Below are positions 1-9,431 of a stretch of 64,000 nt of DNA, one piece after another. The position numbers and the translations under genes are program-made. Within the stretch, counting starts at the first letter, position 1. Every line of letters starts with the position of its first letter. The notes beneath the pieces are model-generated. The model saw nothing but the letters and a program-made list of their open reading frames with translations, made no database searches and was not told where the DNA came from. The DNA comes from Flammeovirga agarivorans (lineage in GTDB: Bacteria; Bacteroidota; Bacteroidia; Cytophagales; Flammeovirgaceae): NCBI RefSeq assembly GCF_012641475.1, contig NZ_JABAIL010000006.1, forward strand, positions 372,001 through 436,000, given 5' to 3'.

Positions 1-1158
1 AAAATCTAGATCAAAACCAAAACGGGTTTGGATACTTCTATCAACATTTTTGTCATAACCTGTATAATTCAACTCTCCATAGATATTCTTCGGTTGATGC
101 AATGATCCCCCTAAAATATCTGTTTCTCTAGATCCTCCTTTATGAATAAATATTGGATACTCATTGGGTCTTGTTGTCGACAGAAGGTTAAAATAGTCCC
201 CAGAACTAAGGTTAGGAGTATTGTAAAGTTCTACTCTACCACTTACATCTACTACACCAGTAATTACATCAGTTAGTTTCATTCCTAAGTTTGTTCTGAT
301 GTTAATTCGATCATAAGAGGAAGTTGTTCCTACATTTTCTAAACCATCTTGACCTACATACCCAAGGTGTACGAAATAATTTGATTTTTTAGATCCACCA
401 ATAAAGTTTAAATATCCCTTTCTGTAGGTAACATCGTTCTTCATGGCATATCCATAGTAATCATTATTGGGGTATAAAATGGGATCAGTACCATTTCTAT
501 AAGCCTTGATTTCATCATCAGTATAATGTGGGGCTAGACCATCGTTTGATCTTGCAGTATTGTATAGGGAGGCATATTCATCTGCAGCTAAAAACTCAGG
601 TTTTGTGGTAGGCGTCTTAATTCCTTGCTCATAACCTACGGTGATTTTTAGTTTATTACTAATCCCTCTTTTTGTAGTGATTAGAACGACACCATTTGCT
701 GCATTAAGGCCATAGATCGCTTTCGCTGTCATGTCTTTTAACACAGTAATCGATTCAATTTCTTCTGGATTTAGATCAACCCAGTCTCTAGCAATTCCAT
801 CTACAAGTACTAGTGGAGCATAATCTGTAGTACTCGATTTTCCTCTGATAGATAAATAGGAAGCATTAGTACCAGGCTCACCAGTAGTGCTCATCAATTG
901 TAATCCTGATAATTTACCCTGTAAAGCATCACTTAAGTTTAAAAAAGAGGAGTTAGATAATTCATCTCCAGTGATGGTTGAAATAGTACTTACTGTCTCC
1001 TTTTTGTCGATATCATAAAATGGAGCATGGTAAACATCAGCTTTTGAATTTAACTCTAAACTATCTAAAATAAACCCGAGGTCTTTCTCTTGGGAAAAGA
1101 CTTCCTCCCAAGAAAATAGTAGAGTTAAAAAGAAGATTATATATTTTAATTTTGACAT
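1..1158 (-). CDS. SusC/RagA-family TonB-dependent outer-membrane receptor, 3' part missing
   Basis: This open frame starts at 1158 and runs off the left edge after 386 codons. It begins with a signal peptide (MSKLKYIIFFLTLLFSWEEVFSQ). The plug domain follows almost at once: ALQGKLSGLQ, LVLVDGIARDW and a VLKDMTAKAIYGLNAANGVVL stretch are the classic SusC plug motifs. The N-terminal carboxypeptidase-like regulatory domain of ordinary SusC proteins is absent and replaced by about 40 unassigned residues. It lies 29 bp downstream of a SusD gene on the same strand, so it is probably co-transcribed as the third gene of a SusC-SusD-SusC set. Expected role: TonB-driven oligosaccharide uptake in the outer membrane. 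The family call is firm; the substrate is unknown. Confidence 0.9.
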   Translation of the reverse strand, partial: MSKLKYIIFFLTLLFSWEEVFSQEKDLGFILDSLELNSKADVYHAPFYDIDKKETVSTISTITGDELSNSSFLNLSDALQGKLSGLQLMSTTGEPGTNASYLSIRGKSSTTDYAPLVLVDGIARDWVDLNPEEIESITVLKDMTAKAIYGLNAANGVVLITTKRGISNKLKITVGYEQGIKTPTTKPEFLAADEYASLYNTARSNDGLAPHYTDDEIKAYRNGTDPILYPNNDYYGYAMKNDVTYRKGYLNFIGGSKKSNYFVHLGYVGQDGLENVGTTSSYDRINIRTNLGMKLTDVITGVVDVSGRVELYNTPNLSSGDYFNLLSTTRPNEYPIFIHKGGSRETDILGGSLHQPKNIYGELNYTGYDKNVDRSIQTRFGFDLDF

Positions 1159-1187
1159 TATTTCAAAGTTTTAGTCAGACAGAGAGA

Positions 1188-2933
1188 TTACCACCCAGTA
1201 TTTTGAATGTAATTATTGTACTTCGCGATTTCATCGATAGGTATCGGATACCAATAATTTCTTGGTCTAAAATTACGTACTCCTTTAAGGACCGGATAAG
1301 AATATTCTAGGCTACCATCTGATGACTTTTTAATCACTACTCTTTTGATTGTTGCCAATTTTTCTTCCGCAATTTTCCACCTTCTAATGTCAAACCAACG
1401 GTGTCCTTCAAAGCATAATTCTACAGCTCTTTCGTTTCTAATTCTATCTCTGAATAATGCTTTATCACCTGTGTATTTTGAATTGACATCAGGCATACCT
1501 ACTCTATTCCTGATAATATTTACAGCTTGTAAAGCCGAAATACCAGCTTCTGGAACTACTGCAGTTGGACCATATACTTCATTGGCTGCTTCTGCAAAAT
1601 CTAGATATACTTGACTTAGTCGAATATACACCCATGGCATATAATGCTGACTCCATCTTTTTTCCCAATGATTAGAACCTTTCGGCCAGAACTTCTTTAC
1701 AAAATAACCCGTACGAGAAGCTTGGTTATCAGGTAGGTTATCTTCTCTTCCTCCAGTAAATGTCTCAATGTAGATCTGTTGTTGTCCATTTACACCCCAT
1801 TCTGCACCATTATATAAGATGTTATTGTAGAATCTAGGATCTCTTCCTTCATAAGGTGATGTTGGGTCATAGTTGGAAGCAGGATCTGTAATAGGTAAAC
1901 CACTTTCCATCTCAAACATATCTACCATATTTTGGGTCGGCCCTGTTGTAGCATTTGCTCCACCATAACTTTTAGGTATAAAATGGTTAGTTAGGTCTCC
2001 TTTAGATCTTGTTCCTCTGTTTTTCCACAATAACACTTCAGAACTTCCTGGATTACCAAATCTAAAAAAGATATCAGCGTAATTAGTACCTAATGAAACA
2101 CCAAACTCACCTTGACGTTGTATCAGTTCAGATTGAGCTTTAAGAGATTCTAATAATAAATCATTGTTATATGCAGCAGCTCCGTTAGCATCTTCTTGCA
2201 TAAGTGGACTACCCATATATAATAAGATCATCCCTTTTAATGCTAATGCAGATCCTTTTGTTACTCTACCATGTTGGTCACTTGGCCATGTAGAGGGTAA
2301 TAATAGAAGTGATGCATCTAGATCTTCGATACAATCTTGAGCCGATGTAACAAAATCTCTTCTTTCTAAATCTTTGTAGTCTTCATCACTTTCAAACAAG
2401 AAGTCCATTCTAGGCTGTCCTCCCCATCTGATTAAGATCTGAAAATAATAAAATGCTCGAAAGAAATAAGCTTGACCTAATAGTTCATTCACCTGTTCTT
2501 CGGTTGCTCCTTCTAACATTTCTATATTTTTGAAAGTTAAGTTGGCTACTCTGATTGCTTGGATCGCATTCCAAATTGGCGGTGCCTCCGCTCCCCATTT
2601 TGGTTTTCCATCAGCAGTTTTTGCTTCCCAACCTGATTCATAAAGCTTACTTTTACTCGAAGTGGAGTAGTTACCACCGCTATTCATATCAGTACTGAAC
2701 CCATACTCATAATTATTCTGAGTTTCATCTGCCACTGATCCTAAATCATCTCTTCTATCCCAATGTAACTGATCATCCATATGACCATACAAACGATCGT
2801 TGAATGCTCGAAAAGTGAAATAGTCTGTATATATGTCCTCTTCTACTAATCCTAAGTCGGGAGAACGATCTAAAAAACTTTCACAAGCAGGTAATGTAAA
2901 AGCAATTAATAAGATATATAAAATTCTTTTCAT
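1188..2933 (-). CDS. SusD/RagB-family outer-membrane glycan-binding lipoprotein
   Basis: The 581-residue product has a lipoprotein signal (MKRILYILLIAFTLPAC, lipid-attachment Cys17). It shows the SusD layout: an N-terminal helical region with QAYFFRAFYYF, and a C-terminal block with RNERAVELCFEGHRWFDIRRW and a final YPIPIDEI. These C-terminal motifs are diagnostic for RagB/SusD. The length is normal for the family. It sits 11 bp downstream of the full-length SusC gene, the usual SusC-SusD order, and should cap that transporter and bind the glycan at the cell surface. The ligand cannot be read from the sequence; the neighbouring enzymes point to a sulfated galactan-like polymer. Confidence 0.95.
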   Translation of the reverse strand: MKRILYILLIAFTLPACESFLDRSPDLGLVEEDIYTDYFTFRAFNDRLYGHMDDQLHWDRRDDLGSVADETQNNYEYGFSTDMNSGGNYSTSSKSKLYESGWEAKTADGKPKWGAEAPPIWNAIQAIRVANLTFKNIEMLEGATEEQVNELLGQAYFFRAFYYFQILIRWGGQPRMDFLFESDEDYKDLERRDFVTSAQDCIEDLDASLLLLPSTWPSDQHGRVTKGSALALKGMILLYMGSPLMQEDANGAAAYNNDLLLESLKAQSELIQRQGEFGVSLGTNYADIFFRFGNPGSSEVLLWKNRGTRSKGDLTNHFIPKSYGGANATTGPTQNMVDMFEMESGLPITDPASNYDPTSPYEGRDPRFYNNILYNGAEWGVNGQQQIYIETFTGGREDNLPDNQASRTGYFVKKFWPKGSNHWEKRWSQHYMPWVYIRLSQVYLDFAEAANEVYGPTAVVPEAGISALQAVNIIRNRVGMPDVNSKYTGDKALFRDRIRNERAVELCFEGHRWFDIRRWKIAEEKLATIKRVVIKKSSDGSLEYSYPVLKGVRNFRPRNYWYPIPIDEIAKYNNYIQNTGW

Positions 2934-2944
2934 CTCTTTGTCAG

Positions 2945-5900
2945 TTATCTGATGTTTAATCTTGCACCTACTGTATATAACCTTACTAATGGGTACGATT
3001 TGTTTGAATTTGCAGGGTCTAGCCTAGAGTCAAATTCTGTAAAAGTAAATAGGTTATTACCCGAAAAATAGATGTATAATGACTTAAACAAGTTCTTATT
3101 CTTGGGCTTTAAATTGTAGCCTATATGTATGTTCTTCAACCTTAAATAACTTGTATTTTGCCAAGTGTAAGAAGTTGTATTTTTATTATGCGGTTCGTTA
3201 GCAAAATGTAACCTTGGGTTTGCATTTGGATCTGGGTTAGATGGCGACCAAGTATTTCTATGGGTCTCATCTACATTATTATACCCTTTTGTGAAACCCC
3301 ACATCAAGTCACCGTTAATGTTAGCATAAGAGTTTTGAACTCCATAGAATAGTGCTGACATGTTGAAGTTGCCATAGTTTATTCCAAGTTTCAAACCATA
3401 TGTCGTTGTTGGGAAATTCAACCCTTTTATAACAGTATTGTCTAATACGTCTACCTGACCATCACTATTAAAGTCAGTGTATTTAATATCTCCAGGAGTA
3501 ACATTACCAAAGTTGGTTTGTGGTGAATTATAGATATCATCCCAGCTTTGATATAGACCGTCTGTTAGGTATCCATTCGTTGATCCAATAGGTTTACCCG
3601 CTTCTTTTAGATAATCTGGTAGATTAACAGGATCATCTCTATTAATAATTCTACTTTCATTAAATGAGTAGTTTGGAGAGAAGGTAAACTTAAGTCGTTT
3701 ATTCAGTTTTAATACATAAGAACCAGAAATTTCAAAACCTCTAGATTTCACTTCACCAATGTTAGCGTATGGATCTTGAGAGAAACCGCTCAATGTCGGA
3801 ATACTTCTTCTTTCCATTAAGATATCATAACGGTGTTCATTATATAGATCAAGGTTGAGTGAAATATTTTCGAAAATAGTCGTTTCAAAGCCAAGGTTTT
3901 GTTTTAGTGCCTTTTCCCAAGTGGCATCTTCGTTTGGAATCCTTCCTTCGAAATAGTGTGTACTTGGTTTATATGGTTTTTCACCTATTCTCCAATCTTT
4001 ACTGTCTTGTGTGTAATACTGACCGTAGTATAAATATCTTGTATTGTCATTGATATGAGATCTACCTACAGTACCGTAGGAATATCTTACTTTAAAGAAA
4101 TTCAACCAGCGTACATTATCTCTAACAAAAGATTCTTCCGATAATACCCAACCTAAAGCAAATGATGGAAAGATACCATAACGTTTTCCTGGAGCGAAGT
4201 TGTCAGATCCATTCACACCTAAGTTGATTTCAGCTAAGTACTTAGTGTTATAGTCATAAGTTAAACGGCCTGCCCAGTTTTCTTCGTATTGTGGAAAACT
4301 TGTTTGTGCTTCATTAATTCTTCTTGAAAATAATCCTAGAAGTCCGATATGATGCTTACCTATATCTTTAGAATATCTTGCTGAAAACTCATAAAAGACT
4401 GTCTTACGATAATAGCTATGATTCCATTTTTTATTTATTGCTGGTTTTTCAGTAAAATTTGGATGGTTGGTCATAATAGAATCTACCAAAATTTCTCCAC
4501 CTGTTGCGGGATCATAGACAGGAACTTGTTGGTATGAATACGTCTCCGGTTCAAAAGTAATGTTTCTTGTGAATTGATTATAAGTATCAAAAGCTACCTT
4601 ACCTTGGAGTGAGAATCCTTCTAATACTCCAGTAAAATTATGTCTTAACTGTACATTGGTATATAGTTCTGATCTTCTTGTAGATTTACTACCTGAACCG
4701 TTCAATTGCATTAATGGGTTAGTACTTCCTTCTACCCAACCATAGCTTCCATTATCAAATTGTGCTGGATGTAGGTCACTTGGTGCTCTGTAGATATCTT
4801 GGAAGAACTGCTCTCTATGCCAACTACTTTCCGAAACAGCTCTAGGAGAATTGTATTCTTTATTATTACCCGCGATACCAACTTTTAATTCAGTATTTTT
4901 TGTCAGTTTAAAGTTAACATTCGATCTGAAGTTGATCCTTTGGTTGGTAAATGACGGATCATATCCTGCTTGGGGAGCAGACTTTAAAATATCTTCTTCA
5001 TTTACATAACCAATTGAAGTAAAGTAATTCACTTTCTTTGTACCACCCGATAAGTTTAAATTAGTTTTGTATTGGATGCCAGTACCTACTACTTCATCCC
5101 ACCAATTCACATCTGGGTATTTTTCTAAGTCTCTATTAGGATCTTCCCACTGATTGATTAAGCTTTCAGGAATTAATGACTCCCAATTACCATCTGCCAT
5201 CATGGCCTCATTCATCAAACGATAAGAATCCGGAACACTTAGTCTTTGGTAATTATTTGTTGGTTCTTTAAAACCTACTTCTGTTGTTATTTTAATAGAT
5301 GTCTTTTCGCTTTTACCTTGTTTAGTAGTAATAAGTAAAACACCGTTGGCACCTTTCACACCAAAAACTGCCGTTGCCGATGCATCTTTTAGAACTGAGA
5401 AGCTCTCAATTTCATTGGGATCAATATCATTAAAGTTTCTTTCAATACCATCTACTAATACTAGTGGAGAGTTATCCGTCCAGCTTGATTTACCACGAAT
5501 GAAAATACTAGTATTGTTCTCGCCAGGAGCAGCACTAGATTGTTGTACCGTCATACCTGCAACCTGTCCTTCTAAAGTCGAAGTGAAATCTGTACCACCA
5601 CCAGCTTCTAATAAGTCTTCACCTGAAGTTTGTTCGATAGCTCCAACAACACTCTTCTTTTTCTGAACTCCATACCCAACAACGACTACTTCATCCAAAA
5701 CTTCTTGATCAGGTACAAGAGATACATTAATAACGGTCTGACTATTTACCTCAATAGCTTGTGGTTGATAGCCTATATATGAAAAGATTAAAGTATCGTT
5801 GGGTTTTACATTAATTTTATAATTTCCATCGATATCCGTAATTGTTCCTGTTGTAGTCCCTTTTACAAGAATGGATGCTCCAGGTAGAGTAATTCCATTT

Positions 5901-6064
5901 TCATCTTTCACTATACCTGTAACTAAAATTTCATTAAGGTCAGACTCTTTATAATGTTCTTTATTATTTTTTGCTATTACATTGTTTGAAAAAGAAATAA
6001 AAGTCAAAAAACACAAAAAGAAGAAAAAGAGAATTGCCTTACTTACGGTAAAGCTATTGTTCAT
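2945..6064 (-). CDS. SusC/RagA-family TonB-linked outer-membrane transporter
   Basis: The 1039-residue protein has a signal peptide, then a carboxypeptidase-like regulatory domain (about residues 43-135: VTGIVKDENG, PGASILVKGTTTGT, TDIDGNY). A DEVVVVGYGVQKKK TonB-box-like segment and a plug domain follow (LEGQVAGM, LVLVDGIERNF, VLKDASATAVFGVKGANGV), then a long beta-barrel. This is the canonical full-length SusC structure. It heads the SusC-SusD-SusC unit and would import oligosaccharides made by the surface enzymes of the locus. The roughly 400-bp leader upstream contains a perfect 19-bp palindrome and a CCCC motif. The preceding gene ends in its own strong hairpin, so this operon probably has a separate promoter. 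Confidence 0.95.
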   Translation of the reverse strand: MNNSFTVSKAILFFFFLCFLTFISFSNNVIAKNNKEHYKESDLNEILVTGIVKDENGITLPGASILVKGTTTGTITDIDGNYKINVKPNDTLIFSYIGYQPQAIEVNSQTVINVSLVPDQEVLDEVVVVGYGVQKKKSVVGAIEQTSGEDLLEAGGGTDFTSTLEGQVAGMTVQQSSAAPGENNTSIFIRGKSSWTDNSPLVLVDGIERNFNDIDPNEIESFSVLKDASATAVFGVKGANGVLLITTKQGKSEKTSIKITTEVGFKEPTNNYQRLSVPDSYRLMNEAMMADGNWESLIPESLINQWEDPNRDLEKYPDVNWWDEVVGTGIQYKTNLNLSGGTKKVNYFTSIGYVNEEDILKSAPQAGYDPSFTNQRINFRSNVNFKLTKNTELKVGIAGNNKEYNSPRAVSESSWHREQFFQDIYRAPSDLHPAQFDNGSYGWVEGSTNPLMQLNGSGSKSTRRSELYTNVQLRHNFTGVLEGFSLQGKVAFDTYNQFTRNITFEPETYSYQQVPVYDPATGGEILVDSIMTNHPNFTEKPAINKKWNHSYYRKTVFYEFSARYSKDIGKHHIGLLGLFSRRINEAQTSFPQYEENWAGRLTYDYNTKYLAEINLGVNGSDNFAPGKRYGIFPSFALGWVLSEESFVRDNVRWLNFFKVRYSYGTVGRSHINDNTRYLYYGQYYTQDSKDWRIGEKPYKPSTHYFEGRIPNEDATWEKALKQNLGFETTIFENISLNLDLYNEHRYDILMERRSIPTLSGFSQDPYANIGEVKSRGFEISGSYVLKLNKRLKFTFSPNYSFNESRIINRDDPVNLPDYLKEAGKPIGSTNGYLTDGLYQSWDDIYNSPQTNFGNVTPGDIKYTDFNSDGQVDVLDNTVIKGLNFPTTTYGLKLGINYGNFNMSALFYGVQNSYANINGDLMWGFTKGYNNVDETHRNTWSPSNPDPNANPRLHFANEPHNKNTTSYTWQNTSYLRLKNIHIGYNLKPKNKNLFKSLYIYFSGNNLFTFTEFDSRLDPANSNKSYPLVRLYTVGARLNIR

Positions 6065-6103
6065 AATTTAACTTAGTTTTTACTAAAAAATTCATTTCAG
6101 TGT

Positions 6104-6122
6104 TGAATTAACAGTTAATTCA
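6104..6122. promoter_or_regulatory. 19-bp perfect palindrome, candidate operator upstream of SusC
   Basis: The arms TGAATTAAC and GTTAATTCA are exact reverse complements around a single A. The site ends 40 bp before the SusC start codon at 6064, in the only long leader of that operon. Size and symmetry fit a dimeric repressor or activator site, but the protein that would bind is unknown. AT-rich palindromes also arise by chance. Confidence 0.3.
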
Positions 6123-6149
6123 GTCGAAAAAAAACCTACTTTTTCGTCA

Positions 6150-6168
6150 AATAGGGGTGGTTAAATTC
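6150..6168 (-). promoter_or_regulatory. CCCC motif upstream of SusC (copy 1 of 4)
   Basis: On the minus strand this reads GAATTTAACCACCCCTATT, with the CCCC about 90 bp before the SusC start. Similar A/T-flanked CCCC(C)T elements precede three other transcription-unit heads of the PUL (near 9420, 22922 and 26613). It may be a regulator site. The role is inferred only from recurrence and position. Confidence 0.25.
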
Positions 6169-6464
6169 ATAAACAATTGATAATGTGTTAGTTGAGATTT
6201 TATGTTTTGTTTATAAATTTTACTTAAGCTTAACTACTATATCCAAATATATTCTAAAATTTTTCATTATCAAACCTATTTCTGTTAATTGAATTAGAGA
6301 GATTTCACCTAAACTTGTCTGATAGAGAATAATCAATAAATAAGTAATTACAGTAGATATTTATTATTCATATAACGGTGTGCTCTTGGTATATTACAAT
6401 TAGTGACAAGACTTAGTAGAAGAGAATTAATAATAGGGACTCATACTTTATGATGATATAAAAT

Positions 6465-6512
6465 AAAATAGAGAAGGCTTTCCTATGAGTATAGGAAAGC
6501 CTTCTCTATTTT
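6465..6512 (-). terminator. Perfect 22-bp hairpin terminator after the clan GH-A gene
   Basis: A 22-nt arm (6465-6486) is perfectly complementary to 6491-6512 around a 4-nt loop. It starts 32 bp after the stop codon of the minus-strand hydrolase gene. A U-rich tract follows on the minus strand and a T6 tract on the plus strand. It should insulate the enzyme genes from the downstream SusC operon. Confidence 0.8.
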
Positions 6513-6543
6513 TTGAATTTATGGTGTTAAGAATCGAATGTTG

Positions 6544-9336
6544 TTATCTATTATGCAGTGGATTTTTGCTACTCCACTGATAAACTACTGTTGTAAAAGG
6601 AGGTACTTTTATCTCCATAGAAGCAGCAACATCTGTCAATTCAGACTTGATTATTGTTACTTCATTAGGCGTTCTATCTGAATTCTTTGCTAGAAAAGAA
6701 TCTGCTTTTGTTTCCCATTTTGTTAATCTAACATTATCAGATGAGACAAACGGATAGTTTTCAATATTTAGTGATAGATTGAGTATTTTATTATCAGAAG
6801 TATTCGGTATTACTACTGTTATTGTCTTTCCATCATCACTGATTGTTGCTGTAGAATAGGTATTGTTAATTGTTTTCTTGTTGTATTCATAAGTTTCCCC
6901 TTCATAAGCAACCTTAACAAAAGTATCTTGATGTAACGTTGTAAACATATGGTATGCATGAGCCCTCGCACTAGTATAGCTTTTTCTAGTATCTACTAAA
7001 GGAGTATTATCCTTTTTAAAGTAAGAATGTACTAAAGCTGATCCTAAAACATCGGGATGATCATTTACAACATTATACCATAACGAAGATACAAGAGGAA
7101 CTGACACTAAACTATTTCTTGCCCCAAATTCCGTTAGGTGGAGCTGTATATTCTTCCCTTTCAGTGCTTGATTCGGATACTTTTTCAACCATTTTCTATG
7201 TTTGTTTACCTTGGATTTAAAGTGTAATCCTTCCCAAATACTTCTTTTGTATAATTCATTATCAGGAAGGTTCTTAGCACTCATATTGGGATAAAAATGG
7301 AATGCTACACCATCAAATGGAAGGTTTTTCTCTGCCATTAATCTATAGAACTTTTCTTTTTCATAACAGCTGATTACCGTTATAGATTCATCAACGGATT
7401 TGATGGCATTATAGTAATCTGAGAAACTTGGATGATCACCTGATGTATAATCTAAAACGACATTGTAACCGGATACTGGTATCTGCCCTTTCACTCCATC
7501 TCCAAAAGAAATTTTACCTGTTTTACCATCTACTGTATAATGCTTATCAGAAGATGAAGATTTATTGAAATCTTTTACTCTTCTCCATTTTTTGCCATTG
7601 ATCGTTAAGCCAAAATGTTCTGAGAGTTTAACTGGAGCAAATTTCACATATAATTCTTGAGATGGTAACCCTGTCGTTTTACAATCAGAGGCTAACCATG
7701 AAGTATCCGCACATGCTAATTGATTTGTAAAGGCTCTACTTCCACCATTGACATAATTTTTAGCATCACCATATATAATATTATCTCCACCTCTAGTTTC
7801 ATCACCATCTGCAGGGTAATTAAAAACGCTTAACTCCCAATTACCAAACACTTCATTACCAATTTCCCAGTATTTAATATTGTAAGGTTCGTAACTGCCA
7901 TTTTTTGCTCGTACTGCAGCCCAATCAATCCCTCCATTAGGATTTTCGCCTACCTTTGCATTCATATATTCAACATAATCGGCTACATCTTCCGGTGTTT
8001 CATATTGAAAGGCCACTACCATAATACCTTTATCAATAAAAGTAGTTTGTAAAAGCTTGCCAAATTCATCTGGACCAAATTCATTGCTTTCAGGGCCCGC
8101 TTTTCCATGAGAATTCATGTTTGATTTTCTCTGCTCTAATGGCCCAATAGCTCTCTTCCACTTATAAAGATTGGCCATGGTACCACCTGGAAATCTATAA
8201 AATGATGCTCCAGTATATTTAGCTCTCTCTAATACTTTTTGATCGGGGGCATTATTTTCTACATCCCATAAGCCTTGTCCTGCATCACTATAGATATTAT
8301 TTCCTCCAAACCATAAAGGATTCTTTTTTGATAAAACTTGCTTAGTATCGATAGTCAAAGAAATATTCGTTACAGGATATATTTTACTCGACTTAAAGGC
8401 ATTAAAATGCTCTTCTAATACTATTTGATATTTTTCTATATCCTCTGGTGTCGATGCACAGTTCTTTAATAGATCTTCTGCCTTATTCAGTACACCTACC
8501 AATTCTTTATATACAGATTTAGGGTAATTACCGTTTTCCTTACCAACGTTCACTTCATTTTGCAAGAAAGAGTGAATAGTACTAACAGTGTTCTGTAATA
8601 GACCAATATTGGTCGGAAAACTTCCTGTATTCACTCTAAAATGGTGCAGATAAAATAAAGCAGTTCCTTTATACGCAGAGATAAAATCAAATTGCACATC
8701 ACTTAGTTGCTTACTTGGGAAAGGCAAATGAATATTTTCTGCACTTACATGACCGTCAACAGAAATAGTCAATTGATTACTCGCCTTAAAAGTCAATAAG
8801 ATATTGTAGTTCGTATTCTTATAAAATGGAGTTGACAGGAGTTGATGACTATCAGTAAATGTTTTAGGTTTATCGCCGTTTTCACTGACAGCATATAAAA
8901 TATTTCCTTTATCACCGACTTTTAAACTCAATAGGAAAGCACCCGTTTCAGAAAGAAAATCTATACGATTTGAAATTGTAGTTTTTGATGAAGACAGATC
9001 AAACATCACCTGAAACTCTTCACCTATATTCGTTGGAATTTGGTGCCTTAATCTTGGTGCTCGAATGGAACCATTTTGCTTTTTTCGTTCCATAACCAAC
9101 GCTTTATTTTTTATATATACTGCCCCTTTAGTATTTTTTTCCTTCCATGAGATAGGAAGAGTTGATACATTGCTAAAATCAAACTCTTCTAAAATAGAAC
9201 AGTTTTGTTTTAAAGGAACAGTAGCTAACTCATATTTAACTTTTGAGTTGCTTGCGTTGACAAAAAAGTTAGTAATCACACATATGGCTACAAGACAAAA
9301 TAGACTTTTTCTTGTGATGTTATTCTTCATATTCAT
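6544..9336 (-). CDS. Clan GH-A glycoside hydrolase (GH51-like), with LamG-like module
   Basis: I start at the ATG at 9336 (930 residues); a longer version would need a TTG and spoils the signal peptide. Order: signal peptide (KSLFCLVAICVITNFFVNA), LamG-like beta-sandwich (about 45-235), FIVAR-like three-helix module (about 245-320), then a GH51-type barrel. The barrel carries YRFPGGTMANLYKWKRAIGP, WEIGNE with likely acid/base Glu495, and LHLTEFG with likely nucleophile Glu736. Between the two glutamates sits a roughly 90-residue insertion with an FGDG motif (about 611-614). There is no T9SS C-terminal domain, so it may be periplasmic, unlike its 1506-residue paralogue at 14290-18810. It probably removes alpha-L-arabinofuranosyl or related side groups; the exact family and substrate are uncertain. 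Confidence 0.85.
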   Translation of the reverse strand: MNMKNNITRKSLFCLVAICVITNFFVNASNSKVKYELATVPLKQNCSILEEFDFSNVSTLPISWKEKNTKGAVYIKNKALVMERKKQNGSIRAPRLRHQIPTNIGEEFQVMFDLSSSKTTISNRIDFLSETGAFLLSLKVGDKGNILYAVSENGDKPKTFTDSHQLLSTPFYKNTNYNILLTFKASNQLTISVDGHVSAENIHLPFPSKQLSDVQFDFISAYKGTALFYLHHFRVNTGSFPTNIGLLQNTVSTIHSFLQNEVNVGKENGNYPKSVYKELVGVLNKAEDLLKNCASTPEDIEKYQIVLEEHFNAFKSSKIYPVTNISLTIDTKQVLSKKNPLWFGGNNIYSDAGQGLWDVENNAPDQKVLERAKYTGASFYRFPGGTMANLYKWKRAIGPLEQRKSNMNSHGKAGPESNEFGPDEFGKLLQTTFIDKGIMVVAFQYETPEDVADYVEYMNAKVGENPNGGIDWAAVRAKNGSYEPYNIKYWEIGNEVFGNWELSVFNYPADGDETRGGDNIIYGDAKNYVNGGSRAFTNQLACADTSWLASDCKTTGLPSQELYVKFAPVKLSEHFGLTINGKKWRRVKDFNKSSSSDKHYTVDGKTGKISFGDGVKGQIPVSGYNVVLDYTSGDHPSFSDYYNAIKSVDESITVISCYEKEKFYRLMAEKNLPFDGVAFHFYPNMSAKNLPDNELYKRSIWEGLHFKSKVNKHRKWLKKYPNQALKGKNIQLHLTEFGARNSLVSVPLVSSLWYNVVNDHPDVLGSALVHSYFKKDNTPLVDTRKSYTSARAHAYHMFTTLHQDTFVKVAYEGETYEYNKKTINNTYSTATISDDGKTITVVIPNTSDNKILNLSLNIENYPFVSSDNVRLTKWETKADSFLAKNSDRTPNEVTIIKSELTDVAASMEIKVPPFTTVVYQWSSKNPLHNR

Positions 9337-9410
9337 TAAAAAATAAGTAATGTACATTTCATAATGCAATCAACAATATAATATAGTGAAGACGAGCATA
9401 AGATTAGTTT

Positions 9411-9430
9411 TTTGTGAGGGGGTATTTCGT
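9411..9430 (-). promoter_or_regulatory. CCCCC motif upstream of the 930-residue hydrolase gene (copy 2 of 4)
   Basis: On the minus strand this reads ACGAAATACCCCCTCACAAA, about 82 bp before the chosen start codon at 9336 and just after the stop of the preceding gene. It resembles the C-rich elements upstream of SusC, GH2 and the sulfatase operon. The role is inferred. Confidence 0.25.
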
Positions 9431-9431
9431 T

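Noticed and set aside
5346-5666. Opposite-strand frame inside the SusC gene
   Set aside because: It is a shadow of the conserved plug-domain coding sequence and has no features of its own.
9337-9369. N-terminal extension of the GH51-like hydrolase
   Set aside because: It needs a TTG start and puts non-signal residues before a good signal peptide; the ATG at 9336 fits better.
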